Source of the DNA: Bryum argenteum
Taxonomy: Eukaryota; Streptophyta; Bryopsida; Bryales; Bryaceae
Assembly: GCA_037043015.1 (NCBI GenBank)
Contig: CM073322.1
Coordinates: 11,915,601 to 11,979,600 of the forward strand
Length of the DNA: 64,000 nt
Reading direction: 5' to 3'
Program-made: the position numbers and the translations under genes
Part shown: one piece after another, positions 47,605 to 56,967 of the stretch
How the letters are laid out: every line of letters begins with the position of its first letter
Position numbering within the stretch: the first letter of the stretch is position 1
Notes under the pieces: model-generated
The model's input: the letters and a program-made list of their open reading frames with translations, nothing else
The model's database searches: none
Told to the model about the DNA's origin: nothing

Positions 47605-47990
47605 CAATAACTATGATGAGAACGGAGATTGGTGTGGTCAAAGTGTATATACTGTATGTGGGTGTGACGGTGTCAAGTTAGTATAACAGTTGCTAATTAG
47701 GTCTTTGGTTGTTCATTTCTCTGTCCTCGCATTTTAATGTTGCATGCATTGTCGGACTTCCTTTATTTCCAACTTCTTGCGTTCACTCGTTAGGGTTTGT
47801 TGTAAACTTGCGCGAAACATCTTGTCGAATTGTATTGTGTAATAAATATATGGAGAATAAAGGGAGGACATCGTCGTAGTTGGGTACAAAAGCATTTCCC
47901 ATTCAAATTGGCGAATTTGCCTTTCTTAATGAGTACCCTCTAAGCAATACTTTGGGTAGCGTAATTGCGTGTGTTGAGGTACGTATTTTT
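47605..47990 (+). repeat. Direct repeat, left copy: promoter plus first exon module
   Basis: Nearly 390 bases recur at 51.46-51.84 kb, including AGGTCTTTGGTTGTTCATTT, ATGTTGCATGC, GGGTACAAAAGCATTT, and CTAAGCAATACTTTGGGTAG with CGTAATTGCGTGTGT after it. The similarity extends upstream of the ATG, so a promoter was copied along with the coding start. The two copies would be adjacent without the 3.35-kb insertion. Confidence 0.85.
47850..47978 (+). pseudogene. Broken copy of a 43-codon first exon
   Basis: It begins with ATG at 47,850 but meets TAG at codon 10 (MENKGRTSS, stop). The same frame then continues as LGTKAFPIQIGEFAFLN and YPLSNTLGSVIACVE to a GT donor at 47,979. The intact counterpart is at 51,700-51,828. 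Confidence 0.7.
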
Positions 47991-48085
47991 TTGATGTTCT
48001 AATCTGTTGCGTGTGTTGAGGTAAGTACTTTCCGATATTCTACTCTGTTGCATGTGTTGAGGTACGTAATTTTCGATATTCCACT
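47964..48085. repeat. 41-43-bp tandem repeat containing a splice donor
   Basis: TTGCGTGTGTTGAGGTA and the following 25 bases recur at 47,964, 48,007 and 48,048, with a fourth copy resuming at 51,441 beyond the inserted element. Each unit carries the exon end and its GT donor, so the first-exon boundary itself has been amplified. Confidence 0.8.
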
Positions 48086-48624
48086 TGTCGGACCCCGTTT
48101 TTTTCGATTTTTGGCCATTATGTTCTAATGCGCATTAAGAATAAGTATAGTGTCTAGAATCCGACCTATGTATTTGCTAAGCCGTATACTATAAGGCAAT
48201 TACGTTTTTACAAATAAAGGAATTAGTTAAACTCTAGTTTATGTTAAGTAGGACGGATTTGCCAATCCGTACTCTGTCCCCGTACGGCTAGGACGTACTG
48301 TCAGAGGACGGATTAGGAGTTATGATGGTAGGTGAAGGACGGAGTGACGAAGAATTTAATAATGGCGAGAAATCTAGAAGGCGACTCCGTACGGGGAGGA
48401 CAATTATGGCGGCGGACCATGTCATGATGGTCGGACTTAACTCCGGCCCCCTCGATATAAGGCAACCCGTCCGCCCTTGTCGTCACTTGCCTCCTCGTTT
48501 TCTCGCGCCCCTTGTCGTCTTGCGCTCCCGCCTCCGTCTTTTCGCTTTCCGTCCTTAGTCGCGATCCGCCCATCGGCCGACCTCACCGCCGGCGACTCTC
48601 TATTTCCTTGCGCACTTCTTTCCG

Positions 48625-49200
48625 ATGGCGAGAACGGCGTCCGCTTCCGGTCAGGAGCAAGAGGAGCTGAAGATTTCCATCAAGCTCGTGTCGCCGTGTA
48701 TTCTGATCGAGGAGAATGAGAAGAAGTCCTTGACGGAAGACCTCGAGAGGATGGGGTTAGCCGGCCTGCTGGATACGCCCGGGATTGCGCGACGCGGGAG
48801 ATGGTGCGCGAGATCAAGGTCGGCGCGCCAAACCGATTCGAGGGGACGGTTAGAGGGAAGCCGCTTCCCGGACGGCCGAAAGACTGAGAGTCATTTACGG
48901 CCGACCGTAAACAACGGAGTAGGGTTGTGCGGCCGGAAACACAAGTGGGCGAAGAAGGCGTTCCACGGGGATCCACACAAGAACAATGGCTACTCGATCG
49001 AGGATTGCAGGAATCCGAGGGAGCGCGCCGTCATCAAGTTTTTGGCGCCGATTATTCACGGAGAGAAGCCGCACCGGATCACCGTACGGTTGGCCAACAC
49101 CGTCCTGGGCTCCTTGCGCGGCGAACGGGAGACGGACTGGGGGATGATCATCCGCGACTTAGTCGCCCGGCTTGCGGAAAACGTAGGAGTCGAACTATGA
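48625..49200 (+). CDS. Transposon-encoded protein, possibly gag-like
   Basis: A 191-codon frame from ATG 48,625. The N-terminal part is polar, the middle Arg-rich and perhaps frameshifted (ARRGRWCARSRSARQ). From about residue 105 there is a well-behaved segment (RKHKWAKKAFHGDPHKNNGY, RNPRERAVIKFLAPIIHG, RITVRLANTVLGSLRG, TDWGMIIRDLVARLAENVG). I have the impression that this block recurs in bryophyte retroelement proteins but cannot verify it. No zinc knuckle is seen. Codon use is strongly GC-biased compared with the host genes around it. Confidence 0.5.
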   Translation: MARTASASGQEQEELKISIKLVSPCILIEENEKKSLTEDLERMGLAGLLDTPGIARRGRWCARSRSARQTDSRGRLEGSRFPDGRKTESHLRPTVNNGVGLCGRKHKWAKKAFHGDPHKNNGYSIEDCRNPRERAVIKFLAPIIHGEKPHRITVRLANTVLGSLRGERETDWGMIIRDLVARLAENVGVEL

Positions 49201-49228
49201 GATCGCGCTGTCGTCGCAAAACAACGGC

Positions 49229-50325
49229 GTGTTCGAGTCAGAGGAGAGTACGGATAGCAAGGCCGTGTACTCGGAAGAGGAGGAGGACGAGGTCGGATCA
49301 GTCGAAGGGGACGTTCCACCCGACGCACCAGAGGAGCCGGCTCCGGAGGCAACCCCACCGCGGACGCGTCCAGAGGTAATCATCCTTCCGTCCCCGTCCC
49401 CTCCCACGAATCCGACCGAGGCCGGAACTCAGACTGAGAGGGGACAACCCTCGAGGCCGGTGGATGAAGGGGAAGTAACGGCCGATTGGGAGAACCCCAT
49501 GAATCCGAACGACCTCCGACTCCCCCCACCTCTCAGTCCGTCCGCCAATCACCCGGATCCCATGAGGCGAGCATGGCACCACTTCACGGAGCCAGTGCCG
49601 CATTTCCTCTACCAAGGATCTTTGGCGAAGCTATGCCAAGAATTTGGAGTGAAGACGTTCTTTGGAGGTCAAATGCAGTGGGACTCCAAACCGGACGAGG
49701 AGCGATTCCGGCGGACGGAGAAGCAAGTGACCAAGCTAATCCTGGAGAATAGACGTCTTCGCGAGACGGTCGGAGAAAGGAGGAGGAACTCCTGGTCGGA
49801 AGGCGAGGCCGTAATCACGGCAAACGAGCAGGTCGTAAAGCTCGTGGAAATCATGAGGTTCCGGCCGAAGTGCTTTGCAGAGGGCGAACCTGTTCGAGGC
49901 CCGAATCCGAGTCGGAGGTTTTCAAGGCGGAGACATTCAAGAAATTCCTCTTGGCGGCGAAGACGTACGCCACGAAAGTAGAGAAGAGCAACGCCGAGGT
50001 CAAGGTCTTGCCGACGACGCCGTCCGGGAGCGAGATGAAGGAGGTAGTGATGCCGGCCTTCACTTCTACTCCGGCCAAGACCCCGCGGCCGGATACAGCA
50101 AGGGACGATCTTTGGGCCCTCCATCCGACCGACACGAAGGGCAAGGCGAAGGTGAAGACGGAGTCGGATGCACCCGCCCCAGAGACTCGCCGGCCAAGAA
50201 CACGCGCACCGCGAAGAGGAAGCTCACGGGCCGAGGAATACGAGAAGTCTCCCGGGCGCGAAGCTTCACGACATCGGCCTCGAGCATTCCGAAGAGGAAG
50301 AGTTGAAGAGCGGGGACGAGACTAA
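49229..50325 (+). pseudogene. Frameshifted downstream part of the element's protein
   Basis: Frame one (to 49,981) is acidic and Pro-rich (SEEEEDEVGSVEGD, then PPDAPEEPAPEATPP), then has a globular-looking stretch (RRAWHHFTEPVPHFLYQG, KLCQEFGVKTFFGGQMQWDS). Near 49,870 the sensible reading moves to another frame (ESEVFKAETFKKFLLAAKTY, ATKVEKSNAEVKVLP), which ends in Arg-rich sequence at 50,325. There is no clean stop-free path through the whole, so at least one frameshift is present. Together with the 48.6-kb frame it probably formed one structural protein. Confidence 0.5.
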
Positions 50326-51433
50326 CTCCAGGCGAGGACGAGTACGTGATCACCGACACGGGCAAGAGAGTGAAGGCGGGGCGTATCGCAATGACGCCAT
50401 CAAGCGGCCAAGCACGGAGTTAGTTCGCGAAGAAAGAGGTAGGACGTCTTAGAGGCCGGCGGTCAAAGGATGGCCAGAGTTAGGAGGTCGGATTGGTATC
50501 CGTCCTAGGCCGCATAGTGTTTTCTTTTTGGGAATGCGTGCCGCTTTTTGAGAGTAGGCCTGGTAGGCCGGCGCCGCAATCCATTAGGGATCTAAGTCGT
50601 TGACTTAGAAGTACTTATAGGTGGGAGTTTTGTCCACCAAAGCATTCCTTGCTTGAGTGTTAATCGAACCTTCTTATGCGCATATTCGGTGTGATCATTT
50701 CCTGTCTCCTTTTCGATTGAGTACTTGGAAAGCCGGATCTACCTTGTGTGTTGTGAGTTGGGAGTTAGGAATCCAGTTCTTTGTTAGATCGTTTATGTGG
50801 AGTTGAAGTCGGGTTGGGCGTATTCTTGAGTGCCTTGTGTCTTGAATCTGGTCTAGGTGTGCGGAGAGAAAACTGCTGTGGTAAACACTTACGGTGCAGG
50901 AGGGTGCAGGAGTAGAGTGTGTGAGGCGGATTCCAATCCGACCTCCACCGCCACAGACTTGGGTTCCTCTGTAGTCTCGGAGGACGGATCAAGCGCGATG
51001 CGTGACCAGAATACGTGTAGACGTCTTCTAGCCGGATTCGAGCTCTTGGAGTCCGTCATTGTAGTAAGGGTGATAGGGTAACCGGACGGCGGCTGCGTGA
51101 CTGCTAGTTCGGACAGATAGGACGGATTAGTTGTGAGGACGTAATGTGTGCCTTAGTATGTGTGTGTGTGTGTAGAGTCTAAGTGTGGAAGTTTCCGCCA
51201 CGATAAACATAAGGGAAAGAGTCTTTGTGCATCCCCTCTTGCAGAGGGATACCCTTGCCCTGCAAGGCTAAAACATAAGTTGGGACTAGGAACGTTTGTG
51301 GGTTTGGTTGTTTTAGCACTACTTGTCTTGGTCACTTCACAGAATCCCTGGAACGATACACGAGTCACCTGAACACGGGTTTTACACCAATAAACGTGTA
51401 AGGGAAGATAAAGTGAATACATGGCCCCCGACA

Positions 51434-51699
51434 CCACTATGTTGCGTGTGGTGAGGTACATATGGCAATCACAATGAGGACGGAGATGGGGGTTAGAGTA
51501 TGTATATATGGCTGTAATCGTGCCGAGTGCGTATAAAAGTTGCTTAATAGGTCTTTGGTTGTTCATTTCTCTATCCTCGCATTTTTATGTTGCATGCGTT
51601 GTTAGACTTGGATTATTTTCCACTTCTTGCCTTGACTCGTTAGGGGTTGTTGTGAACTTGCGCATACCATCTTGTCAAATTGTCTTGTGTAAGATAAAT
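51434..51699 (+). promoter_or_regulatory. Upstream half of the duplicated module, right copy
   Basis: The stretch from about 51,462 matches 47.6-47.85 kb (GAGGACGGAGATGG, AGGTCTTTGGTTGTTCATTT, CGTTAGGG) and lies directly upstream of the intact 51,700 ATG. A promoter role is inferred from its position. Confidence 0.4.
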
Positions 51700-51828
51700 A
51701 TGGAGGATAAAGAGAGCACAACGTCGGAGTGGGGTACAAAAGCATTTACCATTCAAATTAATGAATATGCCTTTGTTACCGACTGCCCTCTAAGCAATAC
51801 TTTGGGTAGCGTAATTGCGTGTGTCGAG
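51700..51828 (+). CDS. Putative first exon of an unknown gene (partial)
   Basis: ATG at 51,700 opens 43 codons (MEDKESTTSEWGTKAFTIQI, then NEYAFVTDCPLSNTL and GSVIACVE) ending at a good GTATGT donor at 51,829. The left duplicate keeps the same frame except for one nonsense codon, suggesting that this was once a coding exon. I cannot identify a second exon; a 225-bp MITE and the transposase region follow. No known domain. Confidence 0.4.
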
Positions 51829-51856
51829 GTATGTACTTTTTGATATTATCCCAATT

Positions 51857-52081
51857 CCGTTAAAATGGCATTATGCCGCTAAAATGGCACACCATGTGAT
51901 ATCAAAAACCATGTGATATAACAGAATTTTAAGGTGATATTATGGAAAATGAGTGACAATGTGTATAAAGGAGTGATATTATCAAAAAAATCGTGATATT
52001 ACAGAATACACCATTAAATGTGAGCGCATATGTAAGATTTGGTGTGACAAAATGGCACATGGCATAGTGCCATTTTAACGG
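51857..52081. mobile_element. MITE with about 21-25-bp terminal inverted repeats
   Basis: CCGTTAAAATGGCATTATGC at the left is mirrored by GCATAGTGCCATTTTAACGG at the right with one mismatch; CAAT/ATTG outside may extend the arms. The inner half has GTGATATTA phrases repeated. No clean target duplication was found, so the superfamily is open. Confidence 0.85.
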
Positions 52082-52610
52082 CATTGAGGTTTATTCTACT
52101 TTGAGAAGTAATTCTCCATATAGGATTGCATATTGCTAACAGTATTTCCGGACGTTGCTACCGTGTGAGCGTTGAGCGGTGAGCGGTAAGATTTAGAATT
52201 TTTAGGGCTGAGTTTGTATTTTTAGTAAAAATATTTCTAAAAATAGTTTTTAAAAAAGATTTTGGGAATAATTTTTGAATATTCTTGGGAATATTGGAAT
52301 ATTTTAGACTTATCACCGTGGATTTGGTGACCCAAACCCGTGGAAATAAATCTTAAATTCCCTGAATTTTGTGAGACTTCCGTTACAAAACTCGACAATA
52401 AATCACAAATTTTTAAATGTCAAGAGGTTTCTAAGGTAATATTTCTAAGTGAATAGTACTCCGAGTTAGACAAATTGGCAAGGTTTGCTGTACATGTAGG
52501 TACTTGTATACTTATTTTTAATAAGTTGTGAAAAATAATCACATACAGTGTAGAGCACCCAATCAGAAGACTAACACATAGCGTACGTAGATGAGGAGAT
52601 ATAAGGCATT

Positions 52611-53258
52611 CTAATCTGTAGCATGGTCTAGGATTCCTCCCTCCAGAATCTTCTTCACCTCGTTGAAACTAAGAGTGGCCGCGTGGATGAAGAGGTCAGC
52701 ATCCGGATCAAATTTGCAAACCAATACTGTAATGAAGTATAGGTGCTTGCACGGTCGATATGGATCTCTCCTTCCTAACGTAGAAATTGTTTTCTTGAAC
52801 ACTGGGCATGAGCAATCCGGGAATTTACTAATTGAAAGTCTATAAACTGCATCCGAATCCGACTCCAAGTCTACGATACACCCAAAACCAGGCTGCGGGA
52901 TCATGGTCACCTTCAGAATTCTGGCCTGCATTGAGGTGGCAGACTCAATATTCTTCATGTGCTTTGAAGTCATAGCTGGAATGCGTTTCATGTTCTTCGA
53001 TCTTCTTGACCTAGGGAACACGTCTGGCTTCTCCGGGACTAGAATATGGGACAAGTCTCTTGGTGGGGCAGCATTATTGAAAGTGCGGTTCGTAGGAAGT
53101 TGTTCTTTTTGTGGTAGTCGAAAGCCCGCATTCTCCAACGCCTCCATTTCATCACGTGTGAGGTTAGTCCCTATCTTAACAGGCCATATTGAAGGAATAG
53201 GGGGTCTATCCTCGCTTAGAGAGAATGGCTCAATCCACTTGCGACGATGACCCTTCAC
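52611..53258 (-). pseudogene. SWIM zinc-finger C-terminal part of a MULE-like transposase
   Basis: A 215-codon frame containing CSCPVFKK and, 21 residues after CSC, PCKHLYFI, i.e. the C-x-C-xn-C-x-H SWIM signature found at the C terminus of MULE and FAR1-type transposases. It begins and ends without clear splice partners that would restore frame with the catalytic part 1.1 kb upstream. A separate host SWIM protein is less likely given the neighbours. Confidence 0.65.
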
Positions 53259-53687
53259 ACACCTGTCAATATCATCCGCACAAAAAAAGAATTGATCAAT
53301 TTTTCTAGGCCCCTCTTGAGGGCGTTGCCATACTCCGGTGTAAGTTGGAGCTGCATCGCCTTCCCCTTCTCGAATAATTCGTGAGTCACATTTTTTTTTT
53401 ACTCTTTCGCATGATACCCCAACAAGCCTTGGCGACTTCTCTCAAACGGGCAATGTGCCACAACCTCTCGTCTACTTTAGTCTCCCGAATGCAATGATTC
53501 TGCGTTCAATACTAGGTCCAAAGAAAAGTGGATGGAAATGTCGGTGGCTCCTCAAGTTCATCCTCTTCATGGATAGTACTCAGATTTTCATCCAAGGCTC
53601 GGGTAACCCTTCTCCCAATTCGGGGACGTGAGTAGTTCACGGTGTCAGGTCTGTGCGTTTCATCATCGGCTCAATTGGAACATCACC

Positions 53688-54047
53688 TTACGTTTTTTGG
53701 AACCGAACACCTCGCCCCCTCAAGGTGGGCGTCGCGGTACAAATCTCTTGACTCTGGATAGTCGAAATCGCTTTTGTGAGGCCCGATGGATCGCCGGTTC
53801 GTTGAGCTTTATGGGCAACACGAAGTAATAGTTCTTCGGATGTTGGTCCATTACCACCCTTGCCACCTCCGTTGAAGTCGTGGTAACCCACAACTTGGAG
53901 GAAAGCACGAACATAATCATCAACAAATACACCGCAACGTCAAGTCCCCACCCTTGTTGCCGGACGCTTGACCATTTGTTATGGATAGATTCCGCAAGGT
54001 TACATGAAGGCATCTCCATGACTCCTCTGCCGAGAATATTTATTTTC
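53688..54047 (-). pseudogene. Middle part of the MULE-like transposase, frameshifted
   Basis: After an AG acceptor at 54,048 the frame reads INILGRGVMEMPSCNLAESI followed by HNKW, a block typical of MULE transposases just after the catalytic core. Near 53,900 the sensible frame shifts from LDVAVYL to VDDYVRAFLQVVGYHDFNGG and continues to 53,688. The phase also does not match the preceding segment (LEHWLAFWHFRYRQWGGFME, ending at a GTAAGT donor, 54,288). Two or more frame errors indicate decay. Confidence 0.6.
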
Positions 54048-54355
54048 CTGCAAGGTGCAAAGACTTTTGACTTAGTAAGAAAAGGAGTTGATCACGATAT
54101 GTAGAGCGGGTTAGACTTGCTGCACCGCAAGGCTGATCTAAAAATAGATTTTTAAAAAAAATTAATTAATCAGTACTGAAAAATTCAAAAAAGCAGACGT
54201 TTCTATACTGAAAAAGTAAATAAATTTTTCAGAGTTACTAGACATACATGCACCTGTACATAATTGCTACAGTGACTGTGGACTTACCAATTCCATGAAG
54301 CCACCCCACTGCCTATATCGGAAGTGCCAGAATGCAAGCCAGTGTTCGAGGTGAC

Positions 54356-56410
54356 CTAATCCGACGTCGGAGGTGGCCTGCGCCGACGCCCCCACGCTCG
54401 GATCGCCCAGTATCTTGTCTCTGCCTCAGCCATGGTGCGTGCATCTTTGTATTGCTTACAAAGATGTCGATGTTGATCCTGCAGCTCGTGCACAATGTAT
54501 TGTTTGGTGTGTTTTTCTAGAGATTGCGTCCAATAGAAGTAGCAAGTCCGCTCGCGGCCTTCCATGGGCACTTTAGGGTCTCCGGAGCCGTAAATGATCC
54601 GCACAGCATTCCAGTTGGCTTGCGCACTATCGGCCATGAACCCTTGAAACTTCGGCGCTTCTACTCCGTTCCTGCCCATGACGTGGTTTAGGTTTTTCCA
54701 GAAGACGATCTGAGCTTCTCCGTCTTCAGACTGGAAATCACAGCATGCAATAGTTAGAATGCGGCAGATTTTTGAGTCATAAACGTGGCACGCCATGGTT
54801 GTCCAGTTCTTGACACGCTTGACGTGGTCGAACATCAACCACGCGTGTGACAGGTCGCCTTGGGGCTGCATACGACGAACAAGGTCAACACCGCTTCCGG
54901 GGCCGACCTCGGACATCTTGAAAATGAACACTTTGTCACTATCATCTCCTTGGCCCCGGAACTGATTACGTTGGATGTAAGCCCAGTTGCTCAGGCCTCG
55001 AAGCTTGGTGATCCTATCAAGAACACCGTATCTGCGCAAGTGCTTAAAAGTGGTAATACGATTTCTGACGCTGGGAGAGTTGAGCTCTTTACACTGATCG
55101 AAGATAGGTTCTAGCTCCTGGAGGGTGAGCTTGGTGGTTACAGGGTCACCTTCTTCACGGAAAAGTAAGTTTCCGAGTAAGTCCTTGCTAGCCTCCATGA
55201 CTATTTTGGACGTGGTAGCTTGTGGGTTACGTTCTACGTGCTGCTCTATTAACTCATCAATTACTTTACGTGCACATCTATAGTCTCCGACCTTGACAGG
55301 ATGCTCGTGGGTACCGATATGCACACACGCACGCTCTTGACTCTCTTCTCCGAATACGTAAAATATTTTAGAATGGCATAGAGCAACACAAACGGGAGGT
55401 TCTTTGCAGATCTTACAGACCAGTGTTGAAGCAGGAGGAGGCGTGAGGCCGACTGAGAAGGGGTCCTTGGTAAAGCCCTCAAACTCCACCTCATTAACTT
55501 GTGCTCTGCGGTCAGGTCGTAGCAAGAAGCCGCAGTTTTCATTGTGGCATTGAAGATGAACTACACAGTTAGAGTAGCGGAAAGACAAACCGAGGTTGTT
55601 ACTAATGTTAGTAGTCATTGTCCTGGTCCACACATGACCGTCGTATCTTTTGTCCATCCCTTCCATAGATTTGGCTACCTTGACAGCAGTAGTTGGTAGA
55701 ACGGGAGGGAGAATGTACAGGACATCACCATTGAAAGTGGGGGGCAGGAAAGAGACGCTATGAGTAGGAATGGAATGGAAATCAATTTTTTTTAGTATAG
55801 TTTTGTTGCGAGACATACTACCTAGTCTACGGAGCGAGAAAAGAATGTTTTTCGGTTTTACAACATTGGACGCGGGAAGAGAAGAGGAGGTGGTTCTGTG
55901 ACTGTGTTCAGAAGCAGGCGAGGGGGGAGGTAGATTCGATGATAGTCGACGGGACTGGATGGAGGCTTTCCTTTCTTCATCGGATGAATCAGAAATATCA
56001 ATTCGGACTTTGAGTCCGGGTTCGACCTTGACACGAGCAAGAACTGGAACAATAGTGGAGATCGTAGAAGAACTACGAGGAGTGAGGAGGACGGTGGAGG
56101 CGTTCATGACGGACTCTGTCAAGCCGAACAGTCTATACTGACCGGGACGTAGCTTATAAATTTTACAGTTACTCTCTAGGGCGACAGGTTCAACAAGGAT
56201 AGAGTACTCAACAAGATTAGTGATTGGATCCAAGACATGATTCTCTAACCAGAGAGAGGACTCATCAAACCCGAATCGAACTGCTAGCCAAGACGGAGTG
56301 ACTTCCGCCACTCCATCCACTCCCGGAGGAATGCAGATTGGGGGACTTAAGTCTTCAGACCTAATGGCAATAACGTTGGCAGCGGGAGGCAGAGAAGCGG
56401 AGGATGCCAT
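54356..56410 (-). CDS. MULE-like transposase, N-terminal and catalytic region
   Basis: A long frame from ATG 56,410 (about 684 codons). Residues 1-200 are Ser/Pro-rich and poorly structured. A cysteine/histidine-rich region follows (CVVHLQCHNENCGF, CKICKEPPVC, ACVHIGTHEHPV), like the GCM/WRKY-type zinc cluster of MULE transposases. The RNase H-like core appears as LSHAWLMFDHV, CRILTIACCDFQSEDGEA and KFQGFMADSAQANWNAVR, then RTCYFYWTQSLEKHTKQYI; the acidic residues in CDFQSED and MADS are the best candidates for catalytic aspartates. At the end (about 54,420) the correct frame seems to shift by one base, since LGDPSVGASAQATSDVGLGH and EHWLAFWHFRYRQWGG continue in another frame. It is therefore probably inactive as it stands, unless a small intron is used. 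Confidence 0.7.
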   Translation of the reverse strand: MASSASLPPAANVIAIRSEDLSPPICIPPGVDGVAEVTPSWLAVRFGFDESSLWLENHVLDPITNLVEYSILVEPVALESNCKIYKLRPGQYRLFGLTESVMNASTVLLTPRSSSTISTIVPVLARVKVEPGLKVRIDISDSSDEERKASIQSRRLSSNLPPPSPASEHSHRTTSSSLPASNVVKPKNILFSLRRLGSMSRNKTILKKIDFHSIPTHSVSFLPPTFNGDVLYILPPVLPTTAVKVAKSMEGMDKRYDGHVWTRTMTTNISNNLGLSFRYSNCVVHLQCHNENCGFLLRPDRRAQVNEVEFEGFTKDPFSVGLTPPPASTLVCKICKEPPVCVALCHSKIFYVFGEESQERACVHIGTHEHPVKVGDYRCARKVIDELIEQHVERNPQATTSKIVMEASKDLLGNLLFREEGDPVTTKLTLQELEPIFDQCKELNSPSVRNRITTFKHLRRYGVLDRITKLRGLSNWAYIQRNQFRGQGDDSDKVFIFKMSEVGPGSGVDLVRRMQPQGDLSHAWLMFDHVKRVKNWTTMACHVYDSKICRILTIACCDFQSEDGEAQIVFWKNLNHVMGRNGVEAPKFQGFMADSAQANWNAVRIIYGSGDPKVPMEGRERTCYFYWTQSLEKHTKQYIVHELQDQHRHLCKQYKDARTMAEAETRYWAIRAWGRRRRPPPTSD

Positions 56411-56967
56411 GATAGACGAAGGCGAGAAGACAACATCAACAAGTGCGCAGAAAAAGGGAGTCTGAGGTGCGTTTTGAATGTTCAAATACGAGAAATTGGT
56501 GTAGGGTGTTTGCATACGTATTGAATACTTATTAAACGTAATTTCGTATAACAAAACATACATATACCAGATACTCTTAATCGTGAGCAGTATCATTTAA
56601 AAGCACATTACTTATAATACTTAAAATATTTGGACTGACAGAAATGCATTAAGTAGTCACGATTAAAATTATGAGATCCGTCGATAAAATAAGTAGGTGT
56701 AGGAGGTAAAGTGACGGCGGCAGTCATTGTCAGAGATTTAGTTGGATAATAGATGTGTTCAGAATTCAACTTATTTTGGATTGTCAGACACGGTGATAGC
56801 GGGATATTAGGGAAAACGCGTTGGCTGTTTAGGGTTTCTAAGTTGCATGGGGGATCTTATATAATGGAGTTGTAAATCATAGTTCAACCTCTTCATTTGC
56901 AGTGAGAAGTGGGAACACTTGGACTCGATTAGTGGAATGTGTGAGAATTTATCTCATTGCGAGCAGC

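Larger units (their letters stand above)
48086..51433 (+). mobile_element. 3.35-kb GC-rich element with 5-bp TSD, LTR-type ends, no pol
   Basis: It starts TGTCGGACCCCG and ends GGCCCCCGACA, flanked by CCACT on both sides (48,081-48,085 and 51,434-51,438). TG...CA ends with short inverted repeats and a 5-bp target duplication are what an LTR retrotransposon or its solo LTR leaves. I see no long direct terminal repeats within it and no reverse transcriptase, integrase or protease motifs. It carries GC-rich reading frames unlike the AT-rich flanks. The options are a non-autonomous gag-only element, a very long solo LTR, or an unusual DNA element; the sequence alone does not settle this. Confidence 0.8.

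Noticed and set aside
51143..51175. GT-rich run as a possible regulatory or Z-DNA element
   Set aside because: A short simple repeat inside the GC-rich transposable element; nothing links it to a function.
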